From: Myroides pelagicus
GTDB taxonomy: Bacteria; Bacteroidota; Bacteroidia; Flavobacteriales; Flavobacteriaceae
Length of the DNA: 64,000 nucleotides
Reading direction: 5' to 3'
NCBI RefSeq assembly: GCF_009711055.1
Contig: NZ_WMJY01000003.1
Coordinates: 62,315-126,314 of the forward strand
In this document: positions 47,930 through 56,456 of the stretch, piece by piece
Numbering within the stretch: position 1 is the first letter of the stretch
Layout: the number at the start of each line of letters is the position of its first letter
Translations under genes and position numbers: made by a program
Notes under the pieces: generated by a model
Database searches by the model: none
The model's input: only the letters and a program-made list of their open reading frames with translations
Told to the model about the DNA's origin: nothing

Positions 47930-48020
47930 TTTTCTATCTTTTAATGATTTGTAAAAATATAATTTATTAATGTGCGTTCTTAATGTGAACAATGAAAGAC
48001 GTTAAATCAGTAATAATATA

Positions 48021-48509
48021 TTACTCTTCGTCTTTGTTTTGGTTTTGTAGAGCTGAAATAACTCTTTGAGCTGGAGATTGTAGTAATCCAATGATTTCTG
48101 CAATAACCTCTTCTTTAGATTTAATAGCTACTAATGTATCTAATAAGTTATCTCCTACATATACCTCTTCATTGATATAAGCTCCTTTTAAAACTGGTTT
48201 CTCAGCTTTTTTACGGAAATCTTTGATAACTTTAGCTGGAGCATTAGCTACTTCAGCGAACATAACTGCACTATTACCTTTTAAAGTAGATGGAAGCTCT
48301 TCATAGTTCTTATCAGATGCCTCCATTGCTTTTTCAAGCAATGTATTTTTTACAACTTCTAATTTAATCCCAGCTTTATTACAAGCTCTTCTTAATCCTG
48401 AAGTAACATCTGCATTTAATCCCGAAATATCAGCGATATAAACAATATTGTTCTCAGCTAATTTAGCTTTTAAATCTTCTATCGCTACTGCTTTTTGTTC
48501 TCTAGTCAT
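48021..48509 (-). CDS. rplJ: 50S ribosomal protein L10
   Basis: 162 residues, starting MTREQKAVAIEDLKAKLAE. The ribosome-binding N-terminal domain (YIADISGLNADVTSGLRRACNKAGIKLEVVKNTLLEKA) and a C-terminal helix for L7/L12 dimers are present. It anchors the stalk and, in other bacteria, represses its own operon by binding the leader. It lies 22 bases after rplA. Confidence 0.98.
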   Translation of the reverse strand: MTREQKAVAIEDLKAKLAENNIVYIADISGLNADVTSGLRRACNKAGIKLEVVKNTLLEKAMEASDKNYEELPSTLKGNSAVMFAEVANAPAKVIKDFRKKAEKPVLKGAYINEEVYVGDNLLDTLVAIKSKEEVIAEIIGLLQSPAQRVISALQNQNKDEE

Positions 48510-48531
48510 ACGTGTAATTTTTATTTACCAA

Positions 48532-49221
48532 TTATACTGCTTTAGGATCTAAAGCAATAGCAGGGCTCATAGTACTAGATATATGAATAGACTTGATATA
48601 AGTACCCTTAGCTGCAGTTGGTTTTAATTTGATTAATGTTTGAATTAATTCAGCTGCGTTGTCTGCGATTTTCTCAGCATCAAAAGACGCTTTTCCGATA
48701 GCCGCGTGAACAATTCCAGTTTTATCAACTTTAAAATCGATTTTACCAGCTTTAACTTCTTGAACTGCTTTCGCAACATCCATAGTAACTGTACCAGTCT
48801 TAGGGTTTGGCATTAATCCTCTTGGCCCTAAAATACGTCCTAAAGGTCCTAATTTACCCATAACAGCAGGCATAGTGATGATTACATCAACGTCTGTCCA
48901 ACCATCTTTAATTTTTTGTAAATACTCGTCAAGTCCTACATAGTCAGCTCCAGCTGCAGTTGCTTCAGCTTCTTTATCTGGAGTTACTAATGCTAAAACT
49001 CTTACGTCTTTACCAGTTCCATGAGGTAAAGTTACAACTCCACGAACCATTTGGTTAGCTTTACGAGGATCTACACCTAAACGCACAGCGATATCTACAG
49101 ATTCGTCAAATTTTGCAGATGCAACATCTTTAATCAATGCAGATGCATCTTTTAAAGAATATAATCTGTTCTTCTCGATCTTAGCAGCTGCTTCTTTTTG
49201 CTTTTTCGTTAATTTTGCCAT
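48532..49221 (-). CDS. rplA: 50S ribosomal protein L1
   Basis: 229 residues of the usual L1 length and sequence: [24 protein letters not shown] opening, [18 protein letters not shown] signature, and [10 protein letters not shown] at the end. It forms the mobile L1 arm that handles exit-site tRNA. It follows rplK by 18 bases in the same operon. L1 binding sites on the operon mRNA, known in other bacteria, were not searched. Confidence 0.98.
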   Translation of the reverse strand: MAKLTKKQKEAAAKIEKNRLYSLKDASALIKDVASAKFDESVDIAVRLGVDPRKANQMVRGVVTLPHGTGKDVRVLALVTPDKEAEATAAGADYVGLDEYLQKIKDGWTDVDVIITMPAVMGKLGPLGRILGPRGLMPNPKTGTVTMDVAKAVQEVKAGKIDFKVDKTGIVHAAIGKASFDAEKIADNAAELIQTLIKLKPTAAKGTYIKSIHISSTMSPAIALDPKAV

Positions 49222-49239
49222 TTCTTCTTTCTTTTACAA

Positions 49240-49677
49240 TTAAAAAGGAGCATTTCCTGTTACTGATATACCCATAGATCTTGCAGTACCAGCTATCATA
49301 CTCATAGCTGCTTCAACTGTAAATGCATTTAAGTCAGGCATTTTATCTTCTGCAATAGCACGAACTTGTTCCCAAGTTACGCTAGCTACTTTTTTTCTAT
49401 TTGGCTCTCCAGATCCAGATTTCACTTTCGCAGCCTCTAATAATTGAACAGCAGCAGGTGGCGTTTTAACAACAAAATCAAAAGATTTGTCTTTATACAC
49501 AGTAATTTGTACTGGTAAAACTTTGCCGGCTTTATCTTGTGTTCTAGCATTAAATTGCTTACAGAACTCCATGATATTAACTCCAGCAGCCCCCAAAGCA
49601 GGTCCAACCGGTGGCGAAGGATTCGCAGCACCTCCCTTAACTTGTAGTTTAACTACTTTACTAATTTCTTTTGCCAT
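49240..49677 (-). CDS. rplK: 50S ribosomal protein L11
   Basis: 145 residues. [37 protein letters not shown] is the L11 N-terminal domain, and the C-terminal rRNA-binding domain ends with [16 protein letters not shown] sequence. It sits in the GTPase-associated centre. It lies 54 bases after nusG and starts the ribosomal part of the operon. Confidence 0.98.
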   Translation of the reverse strand: MAKEISKVVKLQVKGGAANPSPPVGPALGAAGVNIMEFCKQFNARTQDKAGKVLPVQITVYKDKSFDFVVKTPPAAVQLLEAAKVKSGSGEPNRKKVASVTWEQVRAIAEDKMPDLNAFTVEAAMSMIAGTARSMGISVTGNAPF

Positions 49678-49731
49678 TTTTCAAAAATTTAGCACATCTC
49701 ATTTGGAAGCAAGATGCGTTTGTATGTAACA

Positions 49732-50286
49732 TTATAATTTTTCAACTTGTGTAAAAGTCAACTCTAATGGCGTTTTTCTTCCAAAGATTTTTACCATCAC
49801 TTCCAGCTTGCGCTTCTCAGCATTAATCTTCTCAACAACTCCATCAAATCCATTAAACGGACCATCAATTACTTTTACATTTTCTCCTTCTTCGAAAGGT
49901 ATCACACCCATATCAACTTTCACTGATAATTCGTCAACTCTTCCTAAGATGCGGTTTACTTCAGCTTCTCTAATTGGCAAAGGCTCACCACCTTTTTTCT
50001 CACTTAAAAACCCTATTACACTTGGTATAGATTTTATCACGTGAGGTAATTCTCCTGTCAAACTTGCTTCCAGATATACATACCCAGCAAAATAAACACG
50101 CTCTGTTGTTTTCTTTTTCCCATCTTTAGTAACCGTAACTACTTTTTCGGTAGGCACTAAGACTTGAGATAGATAATCAGAAAGTCCTAAACGAGCAATC
50201 TCAGTTTCGATATAATTCTTAACTTTTAATTCATGTCCGCTGACTGTACTGATTACATACCATTTTTTTACGCTTGTATCAGCCAT
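49732..50286 (-). CDS. nusG: Transcription termination/antitermination protein NusG
   Basis: 184 residues. KKWYVISTVSGHELKVKNYIE opens the NGN domain and EGENVKVIDGPFNGFDGVVEKINAEKRKLEV is the KOW domain. It binds RNA polymerase and couples it to Rho or the ribosome. It follows secE by 11 bases, the standard secE-nusG-rplK order. Confidence 0.98.
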   Translation of the reverse strand: MADTSVKKWYVISTVSGHELKVKNYIETEIARLGLSDYLSQVLVPTEKVVTVTKDGKKKTTERVYFAGYVYLEASLTGELPHVIKSIPSVIGFLSEKKGGEPLPIREAEVNRILGRVDELSVKVDMGVIPFEEGENVKVIDGPFNGFDGVVEKINAEKRKLEVMVKIFGRKTPLELTFTQVEKL

Positions 50287-50297
50287 ACTATTTCTCC

Positions 50298-50492
50298 TTA
50301 TGCTTTAGCCCATTTATAGAATATCCCTAACAAATCTGCAAAAACAGTGTCCACACCCCAAGTTGCCAATGAAAACAACACTGTAAAAATAGCTACAATG
50401 ATAGTATATCGTTGAACATCTGACCATGGAGACCATGTCACATTTGTTTTAAGCTCTGTAAAAGACTCTGATATGTAATTAATAACTTTCAT
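50298..50492 (-). CDS. secE: Preprotein translocase subunit SecE
   Basis: 64 residues from MKVINYISESFTELKTNVTWSPWSDVQR: an amphipathic helix and conserved Trp-Pro hinge followed by one transmembrane helix (TIIVAIFTVLFSLATWGVDTVF). It clamps SecY in the Sec translocon. The in-frame extension to 50537 reads into tRNA-Trp and is not real. It lies 15 bases after that tRNA gene. Confidence 0.95.
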   Translation of the reverse strand: MKVINYISESFTELKTNVTWSPWSDVQRYTIIVAIFTVLFSLATWGVDTVFADLLGIFYKWAKA

Positions 50493-50507
50493 GATAAATC
50501 TTTTTTG

Positions 50508-50578
50508 CACGGGTGGAGGGATTCGAACCCCCATCAACGGTTTTGGAGACCGCTATTCTACCCTTGAACTACACCCGT
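50508..50578 (-). tRNA. tRNA-Trp (CCA anticodon)
   Basis: A 71-base cloverleaf on the minus strand: acceptor ACGGGTG/CACCCGT, anticodon stem GCGGT/ACCGT with loop CTCCAAA (anticodon CCA), T-loop GGTTCGAATCC. The 3' CCA is not encoded. It lies between tuf and secE, its usual Bacteroidota position. Confidence 0.96.
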
Positions 50579-50586
50579 TTGTTAAT

Positions 50587-50616
50587 AAAAGTCAGTGGCC
50601 TTAACCACTGACTTTC
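50587..50616 (-). terminator. Hairpin after tuf
   Basis: AAAGTCAGTGG, loop CCTTAA, CCACTGACTTT, followed on the minus strand by TTTTATT. It lies between the tuf stop and tRNA-Trp, so it may end tuf transcription or be a processing site. Confidence 0.8.
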
Positions 50617-50639
50617 TAATTTTATATTTCCTAAATAAA

Positions 50640-51827
50640 TTAGTCAATAATTTCAGTTACCTGACCAGCTCCTACTGTTCTACCTCCTTCACGGATAGCA
50701 AAACGTAAACCTACTGATAAAGCGATTGGGCTTAACAACTCAACAGTGATAGTTAAGTTATCTCCAGGCATAACCATCTCAGTTCCTTCTGGTAAAGAAA
50801 TAGTACCAGTTACGTCAGTTGTACGAACGTAGAACTGTGGACGATAGTTGTTATGGAATGGAGTGTGACGTCCACCTTCTTCTTTTTTCAAGATATAAAC
50901 CTCAGCTTTAAATTTAGCGTGTGGCTTAACTGAACCTGGCTTACAAATAACCATACCACGACGGATATCAGTTTTGTCAATACCTCTCAATAATAAACCT
51001 ACGTTATCTCCAGCTTCTCCACGGTCTAAGATTTTACGGAACATCTCAACTCCTGTAATAGTAGAAGTTAATTTATCAGCTCCCATACCGATGATTTCAA
51101 CAGCATCTCCTGTATTAGCAACTCCAGTTTCGATACGCCCTGTAGCAACAGTTCCACGTCCTGTAATTGTAAATACATCTTCAACTGGCATTAAGAATGG
51201 TTTCTCGTTGTCACGTACTGGCTCTTCAATCCAGTTATCAACTTCATCCATTAATTGCAATAATTTATCAACCCACTCTTGCTCACCGTTTAAAGCTCCT
51301 AAAGCAGACCCAGCAACTACTGGTCCATTGTCTCCATCATAGTCGTAGAAAGATAATAAATCTCTTACTTCCATTTCAACTAGCTCTAATAACTCAGCAT
51401 CGTCAACTAAGTCAACTTTGTTTAAGAAAACAACAATTCTTGGAATACCTACCTGACGTCCTAAAAGGATGTGCTCACGAGTTTGTGGCATTGGTCCATC
51501 AGTAGCAGCAACTACTAAGATAGCTCCGTCCATCTGTGCAGCACCTGTAACCATGTTTTTCACGTAATCCGCGTGACCTGGACAGTCAACGTGTGCATAG
51601 TGACGGTTTTTAGTTTGATACTCTACGTGAGAAGTGTTAATTGTAATACCACGCTCTTTTTCTTCTGGAGCGTTATCAATTGAATCAAATGAACGCAACT
51701 CAGAGAAACCAGCGTCAGCTAATACTTTAGTAATAGCAGCTGTAGTAGTAGTTTTACCGTGGTCAACGTGTCCGATAGTACCGATGTTTAAATGGGGCTT
51801 CGAACGATCAAAAGTTTCCTTTGCCAT
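50640..51827 (-). CDS. tuf: Elongation factor Tu
   Basis: 395 residues. P-loop GHVDHGKT, switch [29 protein letters not shown] and SALGAL motifs and domains 2-3 are intact. It delivers aminoacyl-tRNA to the ribosome. Its promoter overlaps the end of the upstream tRNA-Thr(GGT), and a hairpin follows. It is the only tuf copy in the window. Confidence 0.99.
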   Translation of the reverse strand: MAKETFDRSKPHLNIGTIGHVDHGKTTTTAAITKVLADAGFSELRSFDSIDNAPEEKERGITINTSHVEYQTKNRHYAHVDCPGHADYVKNMVTGAAQMDGAILVVAATDGPMPQTREHILLGRQVGIPRIVVFLNKVDLVDDAELLELVEMEVRDLLSFYDYDGDNGPVVAGSALGALNGEQEWVDKLLQLMDEVDNWIEEPVRDNEKPFLMPVEDVFTITGRGTVATGRIETGVANTGDAVEIIGMGADKLTSTITGVEMFRKILDRGEAGDNVGLLLRGIDKTDIRRGMVICKPGSVKPHAKFKAEVYILKKEEGGRHTPFHNNYRPQFYVRTTDVTGTISLPEGTEMVMPGDNLTITVELLSPIALSVGLRFAIREGGRTVGAGQVTEIID

Positions 51828-51864
51828 GATTTAATAATTTAATCTTAGTTATATAATTAGTGTT

Positions 51865-51891
51865 CAAATATAATAAAAAAACCTGAGCCAA
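51865..51891 (-). promoter_or_regulatory. Putative tuf promoter overlapping a tRNA 3' end
   Basis: TATATTTG (51865-51872) lies 16 bases downstream of a TTG that falls inside the acceptor stem of tRNA-Thr(GGT) (CATTGGC). The spacer is at the short end of the usual range. Confidence 0.5.
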
Positions 51892-51957
51892 TGACGGGAT
51901 TTGAACCCGTGACCTCTTCCTTACCAAGGAAGCACTCTACCCCTGAGCTACACCGGC
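51886..51957 (-). tRNA. tRNA-Thr (GGT anticodon)
   Basis: A 72-base cloverleaf: acceptor GCCGGTG/CATTGGC (two G-T pairs), anticodon stem CTTCC/GGAAG with loop TTGGTAA (anticodon GGT), T-loop GGTTCAAATCC. CCA is not encoded. Confidence 0.95.
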
Positions 51958-51978
51958 GCTTTTATCTCTTATATTTAG

Positions 51979-52062
51979 TGGTGGGGAGAGCAGGATTCGA
52001 ACCTGCGAAGGTTTCCCAACGGATTTACAGTCCGTCCTCGTTGGCCGCTTGAGTATCTCCCC
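51979..52062 (-). tRNA. tRNA-Tyr (GTA anticodon)
   Basis: A class II tRNA with a long variable arm: acceptor GGGGAGA/TCTCCCC, anticodon loop CTGTAAA (GTA), T-loop GGTTCGAATCC. The bases after the discriminator A read CCA, so the 3' end appears encoded; this could be chance, since neighbours lack it. Confidence 0.95.
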
Positions 52063-52092
52063 TCAAACCTATGTTTGACTTAGTTTTCTTTG

Positions 52093-52166
52093 AGCCGATG
52101 GAGGGACTCGAACCCACGACCTGCTGATTACAAATCAGCTGCTCTAGCCAGCTGAGCTACACCGGC
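52093..52166 (-). tRNA. tRNA-Thr (TGT anticodon)
   Basis: A 74-base cloverleaf: acceptor GCCGGTG/CATCGGC, anticodon stem GCTGA/TCAGC with loop TTTGTAA (anticodon TGT), T-loop GGTTCGAGTCC. It is the first of the tRNA trio upstream of tuf. Confidence 0.95.
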
Positions 52167-52180
52167 ATTCTACTCAATAG

Positions 52181-52206
52181 AAAAAGTCCGCTATTTCTAA
52201 CGGACT
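52181..52206 (-). terminator. Terminator after hpf
   Basis: AGTCCG...CGGACT stem with a ten-base loop, followed on the minus strand by TTTTTC. It lies between hpf and tRNA-Thr(TGT). Confidence 0.75.
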
Positions 52207-52262
52207 GCAAATGTATATATTTTATTGATTAAAAAAAACAATTTACCTATTTTTTTCAATTA

Positions 52263-52559
52263 TTATAACTTCTGTTTCTCTTTGAATTTCACAACTAAAC
52301 GCTCTAAAGCATCAGCCCCTAAGTCCACTCCTTCTTCAAACGTTTTACACGTTTTCTTAACGACCATTTCATCTCCAGGAACCAATAATTTCATCTCTGC
52401 CGTTTTGTTTTCCTTATCACTTGAATTTTCCAATTTCAAAAAAACATCAACTGAAATTACTTTATCATAAAACTTTTCCACCTTAGCCAAACGGTCATTA
52501 ACAAAATCTACTAATTTACGATCTACGTTAAAATTTACGGCTTGAATGTTTACTTTCAT
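52263..52559 (-). CDS. hpf: Ribosome hibernation-promoting factor, short form
   Basis: 98 residues. The fold pattern MKVNIQAVNFNVDRKLVDFVNDRLAKVEKF...VISVDVFLKLEN and the C-terminal FEEGVDLGADALERLVVKFKEK match HPF/RaiA. It binds the 30S decoding region in resting cells; the short form lacks the dimerising C-terminal domain of long HPF. It follows xerC by 26 bases and is probably cotranscribed. Confidence 0.92.
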   Translation of the reverse strand: MKVNIQAVNFNVDRKLVDFVNDRLAKVEKFYDKVISVDVFLKLENSSDKENKTAEMKLLVPGDEMVVKKTCKTFEEGVDLGADALERLVVKFKEKQKL

Positions 52560-52585
52560 AACTAACGATTTTAAAAGGTTAATTT

Positions 52586-53482
52586 CTATTTCTTTTTCAT
52601 TCGAGGATGACTTGCCTTGTACACTTTTTTCAACTCCGCAAGATTAACTTGTGCGTACATTTGTGTTGTCGACAAACTTTCATGCCCCATCAATTCTTTT
52701 ATCGAATTAATATCTGCACCATTCTCTATCAAATGACTCGCAAACGAATGACGCAACACGTGCGGACTATTCTTCTCCTTCGATGTTGCATTACTAAAGT
52801 AGCCATTTATTACTCGATAAACAAACATTTCATCAACTTTATTTCGGCGCTTATTTAAAACCAAAGCATCTCTAACACCTATCTCTTTCAATTCCAAATC
52901 TCTAAGCCTCAAATATTCAACCAACACCTCTTCTAACGACTCTAACATCGGTAGATTTCGCCTTTTATCCCCTTTACCAATTACCCTTACCTGATGCAAG
53001 TTAAAGTCGATATCTGTCACTTTTAGATTAACTAACTCCGCTCTTCGCAACCCTAACCCATAAAGCAATTCAATAATCACAAGATCTCGCAACTTCTCAA
53101 AGGTATGCTCACTACGTAAGGCTTGACACACTACATCAATCTCTTTTCTACTAAAGGGAATTTGCAACTTCTTCTTCACCTTCAACGAGCGATGCAATTG
53201 CAACGGGTTTTTACCAACTTCTTTTAACTGCATCAAAAATTGATAAAATCCTTTCAAAGCACTAACCTTCCTATTTATTGATCTGTTTTGCAGACCTTCC
53301 TCCACCAAACAAACAATCCACCCCCTAACATTATCATAATCAACTACTCGATAATCAACCCCAAAACCAACGATATAATCTCTAAAAGACAATATATCAC
53401 ACCGATAAGCCTCTAAAGTCTTATCCGAATAATTCTTCTCCTTTGAGAGATATACTATATATTTCTGTACACTTTGTTCCAT
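52586..53482 (-). CDS. xerC: Tyrosine recombinase XerC
   Basis: 298 residues. The N-terminal SAM-like DNA-binding domain (YIVYLSKEKNYSDKTLEAY...) is followed by the catalytic domain with GLGLRRAELVNLK (Arg), HVLRHSFASHL (His-x-x-Arg), LMGHES (His) and the nucleophile Tyr in TTQMYAQV. It resolves chromosome dimers at dif with a partner. Its placement before hpf and tuf, without any mobile-element genes, supports the housekeeping role over a phage integrase. The start is unusual: the T-run of the rpsU terminator ends at its ATG. Confidence 0.93.
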   Translation of the reverse strand: MEQSVQKYIVYLSKEKNYSDKTLEAYRCDILSFRDYIVGFGVDYRVVDYDNVRGWIVCLVEEGLQNRSINRKVSALKGFYQFLMQLKEVGKNPLQLHRSLKVKKKLQIPFSRKEIDVVCQALRSEHTFEKLRDLVIIELLYGLGLRRAELVNLKVTDIDFNLHQVRVIGKGDKRRNLPMLESLEEVLVEYLRLRDLELKEIGVRDALVLNKRRNKVDEMFVYRVINGYFSNATSKEKNSPHVLRHSFASHLIENGADINSIKELMGHESLSTTQMYAQVNLAELKKVYKASHPRMKKK

Positions 53483-53487
53483 AAAAA

Positions 53488-53524
53488 AACCGTTGCAACA
53501 AAGTTAGTACTTTATTACAACGGT
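53488..53524 (-). terminator. rpsU terminator abutting the xerC start
   Basis: On the minus strand AACCGTTG...CAACGGT with a loop of about 22 bases is followed by TTTTTTT and then directly by the xerC ATG. Confidence 0.75.
53498..53505 (-). promoter_or_regulatory. -7 box of xerC inside the rpsU terminator loop
   Basis: TAACTTTG on the minus strand, 15 bases before the xerC ATG, which implies a leader of only about ten bases. No TTG at normal spacing is seen. Confidence 0.45.
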
Positions 53525-53546
53525 TAGCTTTTTTATTCATTCAATA

Positions 53547-53741
53547 CTAGATTTCTACTGAATCTTTCAATTGTTGAATATATGCAGCCTTTTGCATCTT
53601 GTCTCTTTTTGATACAGACGGTTTTGTAAAATGTTGACGTGATCTTAACTGACGTAAAGTTCCTGTTCTGTCAAATTTTCTTTTGTAGCGCTTTAGTGCT
53701 CTATCGATATTTTCTCCGTCTTTAATTGGAATGATTAACAT
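53547..53741 (-). CDS. rpsU: 30S ribosomal protein bS21
   Basis: 64 residues from MLIIPIKDGENIDRALKRYKRK, the normal bS21 start and length, rich in Arg and Lys. bS21 sits on the 30S platform; in Flavobacterium johnsoniae it helps hide the anti-Shine-Dalgarno tail of 16S rRNA. I prefer Met 53741 to the Met four codons earlier (53753) for its conserved N-terminus and because the extended Shine-Dalgarno (53751-53760) is about 9 bases from it, against 1 base from the earlier Met. It has its own promoter and terminator. Confidence 0.93.
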   Translation of the reverse strand: MLIIPIKDGENIDRALKRYKRKFDRTGTLRQLRSRQHFTKPSVSKRDKMQKAAYIQQLKDSVEI

Positions 53742-53750
53742 GTTTTCATA

Positions 53751-53760
53751 CACCTCCTCT
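53751..53760 (-). promoter_or_regulatory. Extended Shine-Dalgarno of rpsU
   Basis: AGAGGAGGTG on the minus strand is complementary over AGGAGGTG to the canonical 16S 3' tail. It is the only strong Shine-Dalgarno noticed among the genes of the window, as expected for the autoregulated rpsU of Flavobacteriales. Confidence 0.85.
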
Positions 53761-53771
53761 CATTAGTGATG

Positions 53772-53801
53772 CAAAAGTAAACCTTTTTTTATTCAACACA
53801 A
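53772..53801 (-). promoter_or_regulatory. Promoter of rpsU
   Basis: TTG (53799-53801), 19-base spacer, TACTTTTG (53772-53779): both elements match the Bacteroidota consensus. The transcript leader would be about 25 bases and contain the Shine-Dalgarno. Confidence 0.75.
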
Positions 53802-53849
53802 TAAAAAAACACTTTTTTTTATACAACAATCAAATTCTACCTTTTATAG

Positions 53850-54593
53850 CTAATTCCTCGCTAACCAACTCTTAAACTCACTAACCCGCTCTCTACTCAC
53901 AATCACCTCATCAGTGTAATTTTTCATAGATAACTTTAGTCGTGAAGTAGATAACTGTGTAATTTGTTCTATATAATCTATACACACAACTTGATAACGA
54001 TTTACACGGTAAAACTTTGCAGGATCCACCACTTTGATCACTGCATCAATAGAATTCTCCTCTAAAAGATGCAAACGACCATCTACTGTAGATATATATA
54101 TCCCTCTATCTTCTCTATAAAAACACACCACCTCATCTACTAACACCATCTTTATCTGCATCCCTACTTTAATCATTAGACGCTTTGCATAGTTTGTACC
54201 ACCAAAACTTCCTCTCAACACTTGTACTATTTCTGAAGTATTTCGCTGCTGAGCTTTGTATTTATTAATTGCTCCTAATAATTCTGAAGGTTCTATTGGT
54301 TTTAGTAAATAGTCTATACTATTAAGCTTAAAAGCTTTTACTGCATAGTGATCAAAACTCGTTACAAAGACTATCGAACTCTTGATTTCTACTTGTTCAA
54401 ATATCTCTAATGACAAACCATCCGCTAACTGAATATCTGCAAAAATCAAATCAGGGTGCTCATGTTGTATAAACCAAGGTATTGCCTCTCCTACAGAATG
54501 TAGTGTTTCTTGTACGGTAAGCCCGATCTTCTCCAACTCACGTATCAACAATCTTGCAGCAGGCTTTTCATCTTCTATAACTACAATATTCAT
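53850..54593 (-). CDS. LytTR-type response regulator
   Basis: 247 residues. A receiver domain occupies about 1-120, with the acidic pair Glu7-Asp8, phospho-acceptor Asp53 (DLIFADIQL), the Thr in VTSF and Lys in LLKPI. A LytTR DNA-binding domain follows at about 140-245 (FYREDRGIYISTVDGRLHLL...FYRVNRYQVVCIDYI). LytTR proteins bind direct repeats spaced about 21-22 bp. Its start overlaps the stop of the histidine kinase gene by four bases. It probably controls its own cluster in response to that kinase. Confidence 0.95.
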   Translation of the reverse strand: MNIVVIEDEKPAARLLIRELEKIGLTVQETLHSVGEAIPWFIQHEHPDLIFADIQLADGLSLEIFEQVEIKSSIVFVTSFDHYAVKAFKLNSIDYLLKPIEPSELLGAINKYKAQQRNTSEIVQVLRGSFGGTNYAKRLMIKVGMQIKMVLVDEVVCFYREDRGIYISTVDGRLHLLEENSIDAVIKVVDPAKFYRVNRYQVVCIDYIEQITQLSTSRLKLSMKNYTDEVIVSRERVSEFKSWLARN

Positions 54594-55669
54594 TCGTTTA
54601 TATTTAAAGGTATTCTTACACTAAAGCTGTCTTCGAAATTCTCAACCACAATATCTTCACCATACAAAAGCAAACAGCGCTTCGATAAATTCTGCAAACC
54701 TAATCCAGACGAATACTCCTGCTTAGGCTTTGTGCGCTTCTCATTCCAGAGTTCAACCTTTCCGTACATTATTTTTAATCGTACATTAATTTTTCCATCT
54801 GAAGGTATACTATTGTGCTTTACTACATTTTCAATTAACACTTGCAAACTCAAAGTTGGTACAATAGCCCCAACATATTGTTGAACTTCTTCTTCAATTT
54901 CAAAATCAATCGCATTGTCATAGCGCACATTGAGTAGATAAACATAATCTTTAATAAATGACAACTCATCTTCTAAAGAACAGAAAGCATTATCCATTTT
55001 TTCCAACACATATCTGTATATCTTAGAGAACGAACGAGCAAATAGTTCCGCCTTCACTGGGTCTTCTTGAATAGTACTAATCAATACGTTCAAATTATTA
55101 AATAAAAAGTGCGGTGACAACTGCTCTTTCATACTTTCAATTTGACTTTTCTGCAAGGCTATTTCCATCTCCTTATTCTTTAACATTAATAAACGCATTT
55201 CGTCGTAATAGGCAAATACAAATACAATCAACAAAATAAACACACTCAATAATACAATAGCTATAAAGTTACCAAAATTCATATGACTACCCTTAAAAAA
55301 ATCTTCAAAGGATACTTCATAAAACATATAGAGTAGTATAGCTAATAACAGATAATAAGACACCAAAGAAGTAATTATTCCATTGATAAAAAAGACTATT
55401 TCACGCATCACTTTAGGCATAGAGACACCTTTATTCACTTCCCTCTTATTCATCATTAGAGCCGCAAATGAACTTGTAGCGACATTAATCCAATAAATTA
55501 ATACACAAAGAAGAAATGAAACAGAATAATTTTTCAAAAAACGTGTATCACCCCACAATTCTAAAAATGACAAGCCACTATTTTGAAAATAATAGTAGGA
55601 TATCGCCATACTAGTTAATATACTAATACCAGTACTTAATACTAAATGTCTATTCCAATTAATAATCAT
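54590..55669 (-). CDS. LytS/YehU-type sensor histidine kinase
   Basis: 359 residues. About four transmembrane helices lie in residues 8-165, without a large periplasmic sensor domain. The His_kinase domain has LSPHFLFNNLNVL (phospho-acceptor His), QVLIENVVKHN (N box) and SGLGLQNLSKR (G box). It phosphorylates the overlapping LytTR regulator. It follows a secreted protein gene by 63 bases. The lack of a sensor domain means it may respond to a membrane signal or to a partner, possibly the upstream TonB receptor or secreted protein. Confidence 0.94.
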   Translation of the reverse strand: MIINWNRHLVLSTGISILTSMAISYYYFQNSGLSFLELWGDTRFLKNYSVSFLLCVLIYWINVATSSFAALMMNKREVNKGVSMPKVMREIVFFINGIITSLVSYYLLLAILLYMFYEVSFEDFFKGSHMNFGNFIAIVLLSVFILLIVFVFAYYDEMRLLMLKNKEMEIALQKSQIESMKEQLSPHFLFNNLNVLISTIQEDPVKAELFARSFSKIYRYVLEKMDNAFCSLEDELSFIKDYVYLLNVRYDNAIDFEIEEEVQQYVGAIVPTLSLQVLIENVVKHNSIPSDGKINVRLKIMYGKVELWNEKRTKPKQEYSSGLGLQNLSKRCLLLYGEDIVVENFEDSFSVRIPLNINE

Positions 55670-55732
55670 GGTATTTTAATTTTATACAAGATACAAATAA
55701 CTCAACTTATGCTAAACATAAAAACTACCACA

Positions 55733-56356
55733 CTATTCCTTACTCGAAAAATTAGATAATGTTTTTACTGCCCAATCTTTACCCCAAGAAGGATAAAATG
55801 GAACTTCACTCTTCTGTTGATCAAACAATTCTATTGATCTCTCTAACATTTTCTTATAATACGGTACATCTACCTTCATATACTTAGCACTATTTAAATA
55901 GAAACTAGCTAAAGAATACAACGCTCGTGGATTAGTAGAATTCAATTTAACCGCCTCTTCATACGCTTTGACTATAATAGGACTTTGTGTCATTCCTTTA
56001 GTCATTGGATCAGTAATCAGTTCTAATGTTTCATTCATCCCTTTCAAAACATACCATTCTTCTCCTCCAACAACTATCCAATCCTCTATTATCGCACGAT
56101 TATTCTCAATTATAATTGTTGTATTCTCCTCTTTTGGATTGTTAAATCCTTGAGTAATCCCTATAAACACTTTATAGTATACAGGTATCCAATTCTCTTT
56201 ATCCGATGCTGCTATACGATCTAGCATAGCCATCGCTTCTTTAGGCTGACCATCTTTCCATTGCTGTAATGCCTTTTGCATACCCAGCTCGTATTTAGAC
56301 TGAGCAAAGCTCATCAAACTAAACACTCCTAAAATTAAGGTAAATAACTTTCTCAT
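55733..56356 (-). CDS. Secreted TPR-like helical protein
   Basis: 207 residues from MRKLFTLILGVFSLMSFAQ, a clear signal peptide. The mature part is helical: KYELGMQKALQQWKDGQPKEAMAMLDRI and later PRALYSLASFYLNSAKYM look like degenerate TPR helices with conserved Trp/Tyr-rich spacers. No enzymatic motif is seen. It lies between the TonB receptor and the kinase, so it may relay a signal or bind the ligand. An in-frame extension to 56401 is not used since it lacks a signal. Confidence 0.8.
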   Translation of the reverse strand: MRKLFTLILGVFSLMSFAQSKYELGMQKALQQWKDGQPKEAMAMLDRIAASDKENWIPVYYKVFIGITQGFNNPKEENTTIIIENNRAIIEDWIVVGGEEWYVLKGMNETLELITDPMTKGMTQSPIIVKAYEEAVKLNSTNPRALYSLASFYLNSAKYMKVDVPYYKKMLERSIELFDQQKSEVPFYPSWGKDWAVKTLSNFSSKE

Positions 56357-56456
56357 TTGATCTAATATTTTAATATTATTATTTAAAACTAAAGCACTCA
56401 TCTCACAAATAAAAACATAACTGCTTAAACTGTCGATTATAATGTCTCAACCGTTA

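Noticed and set aside
47640..47954. 104-codon frame opposite rplL and similar frames opposite rpoB, rpoC, tuf and pdhC
   Set aside because: Antisense shadows produced by the codon bias of the real genes; their Ser/Thr-rich translations match no family.
50498..50537. N-terminal extension of secE
   Set aside because: The frame reads into tRNA-Trp; its residues are the translated tRNA sequence.
52586..53482. Mobile-element integrase reading of the tyrosine recombinase
   Set aside because: Housekeeping neighbours, no attachment-site repeats or phage genes, and XerC-like length and motifs.
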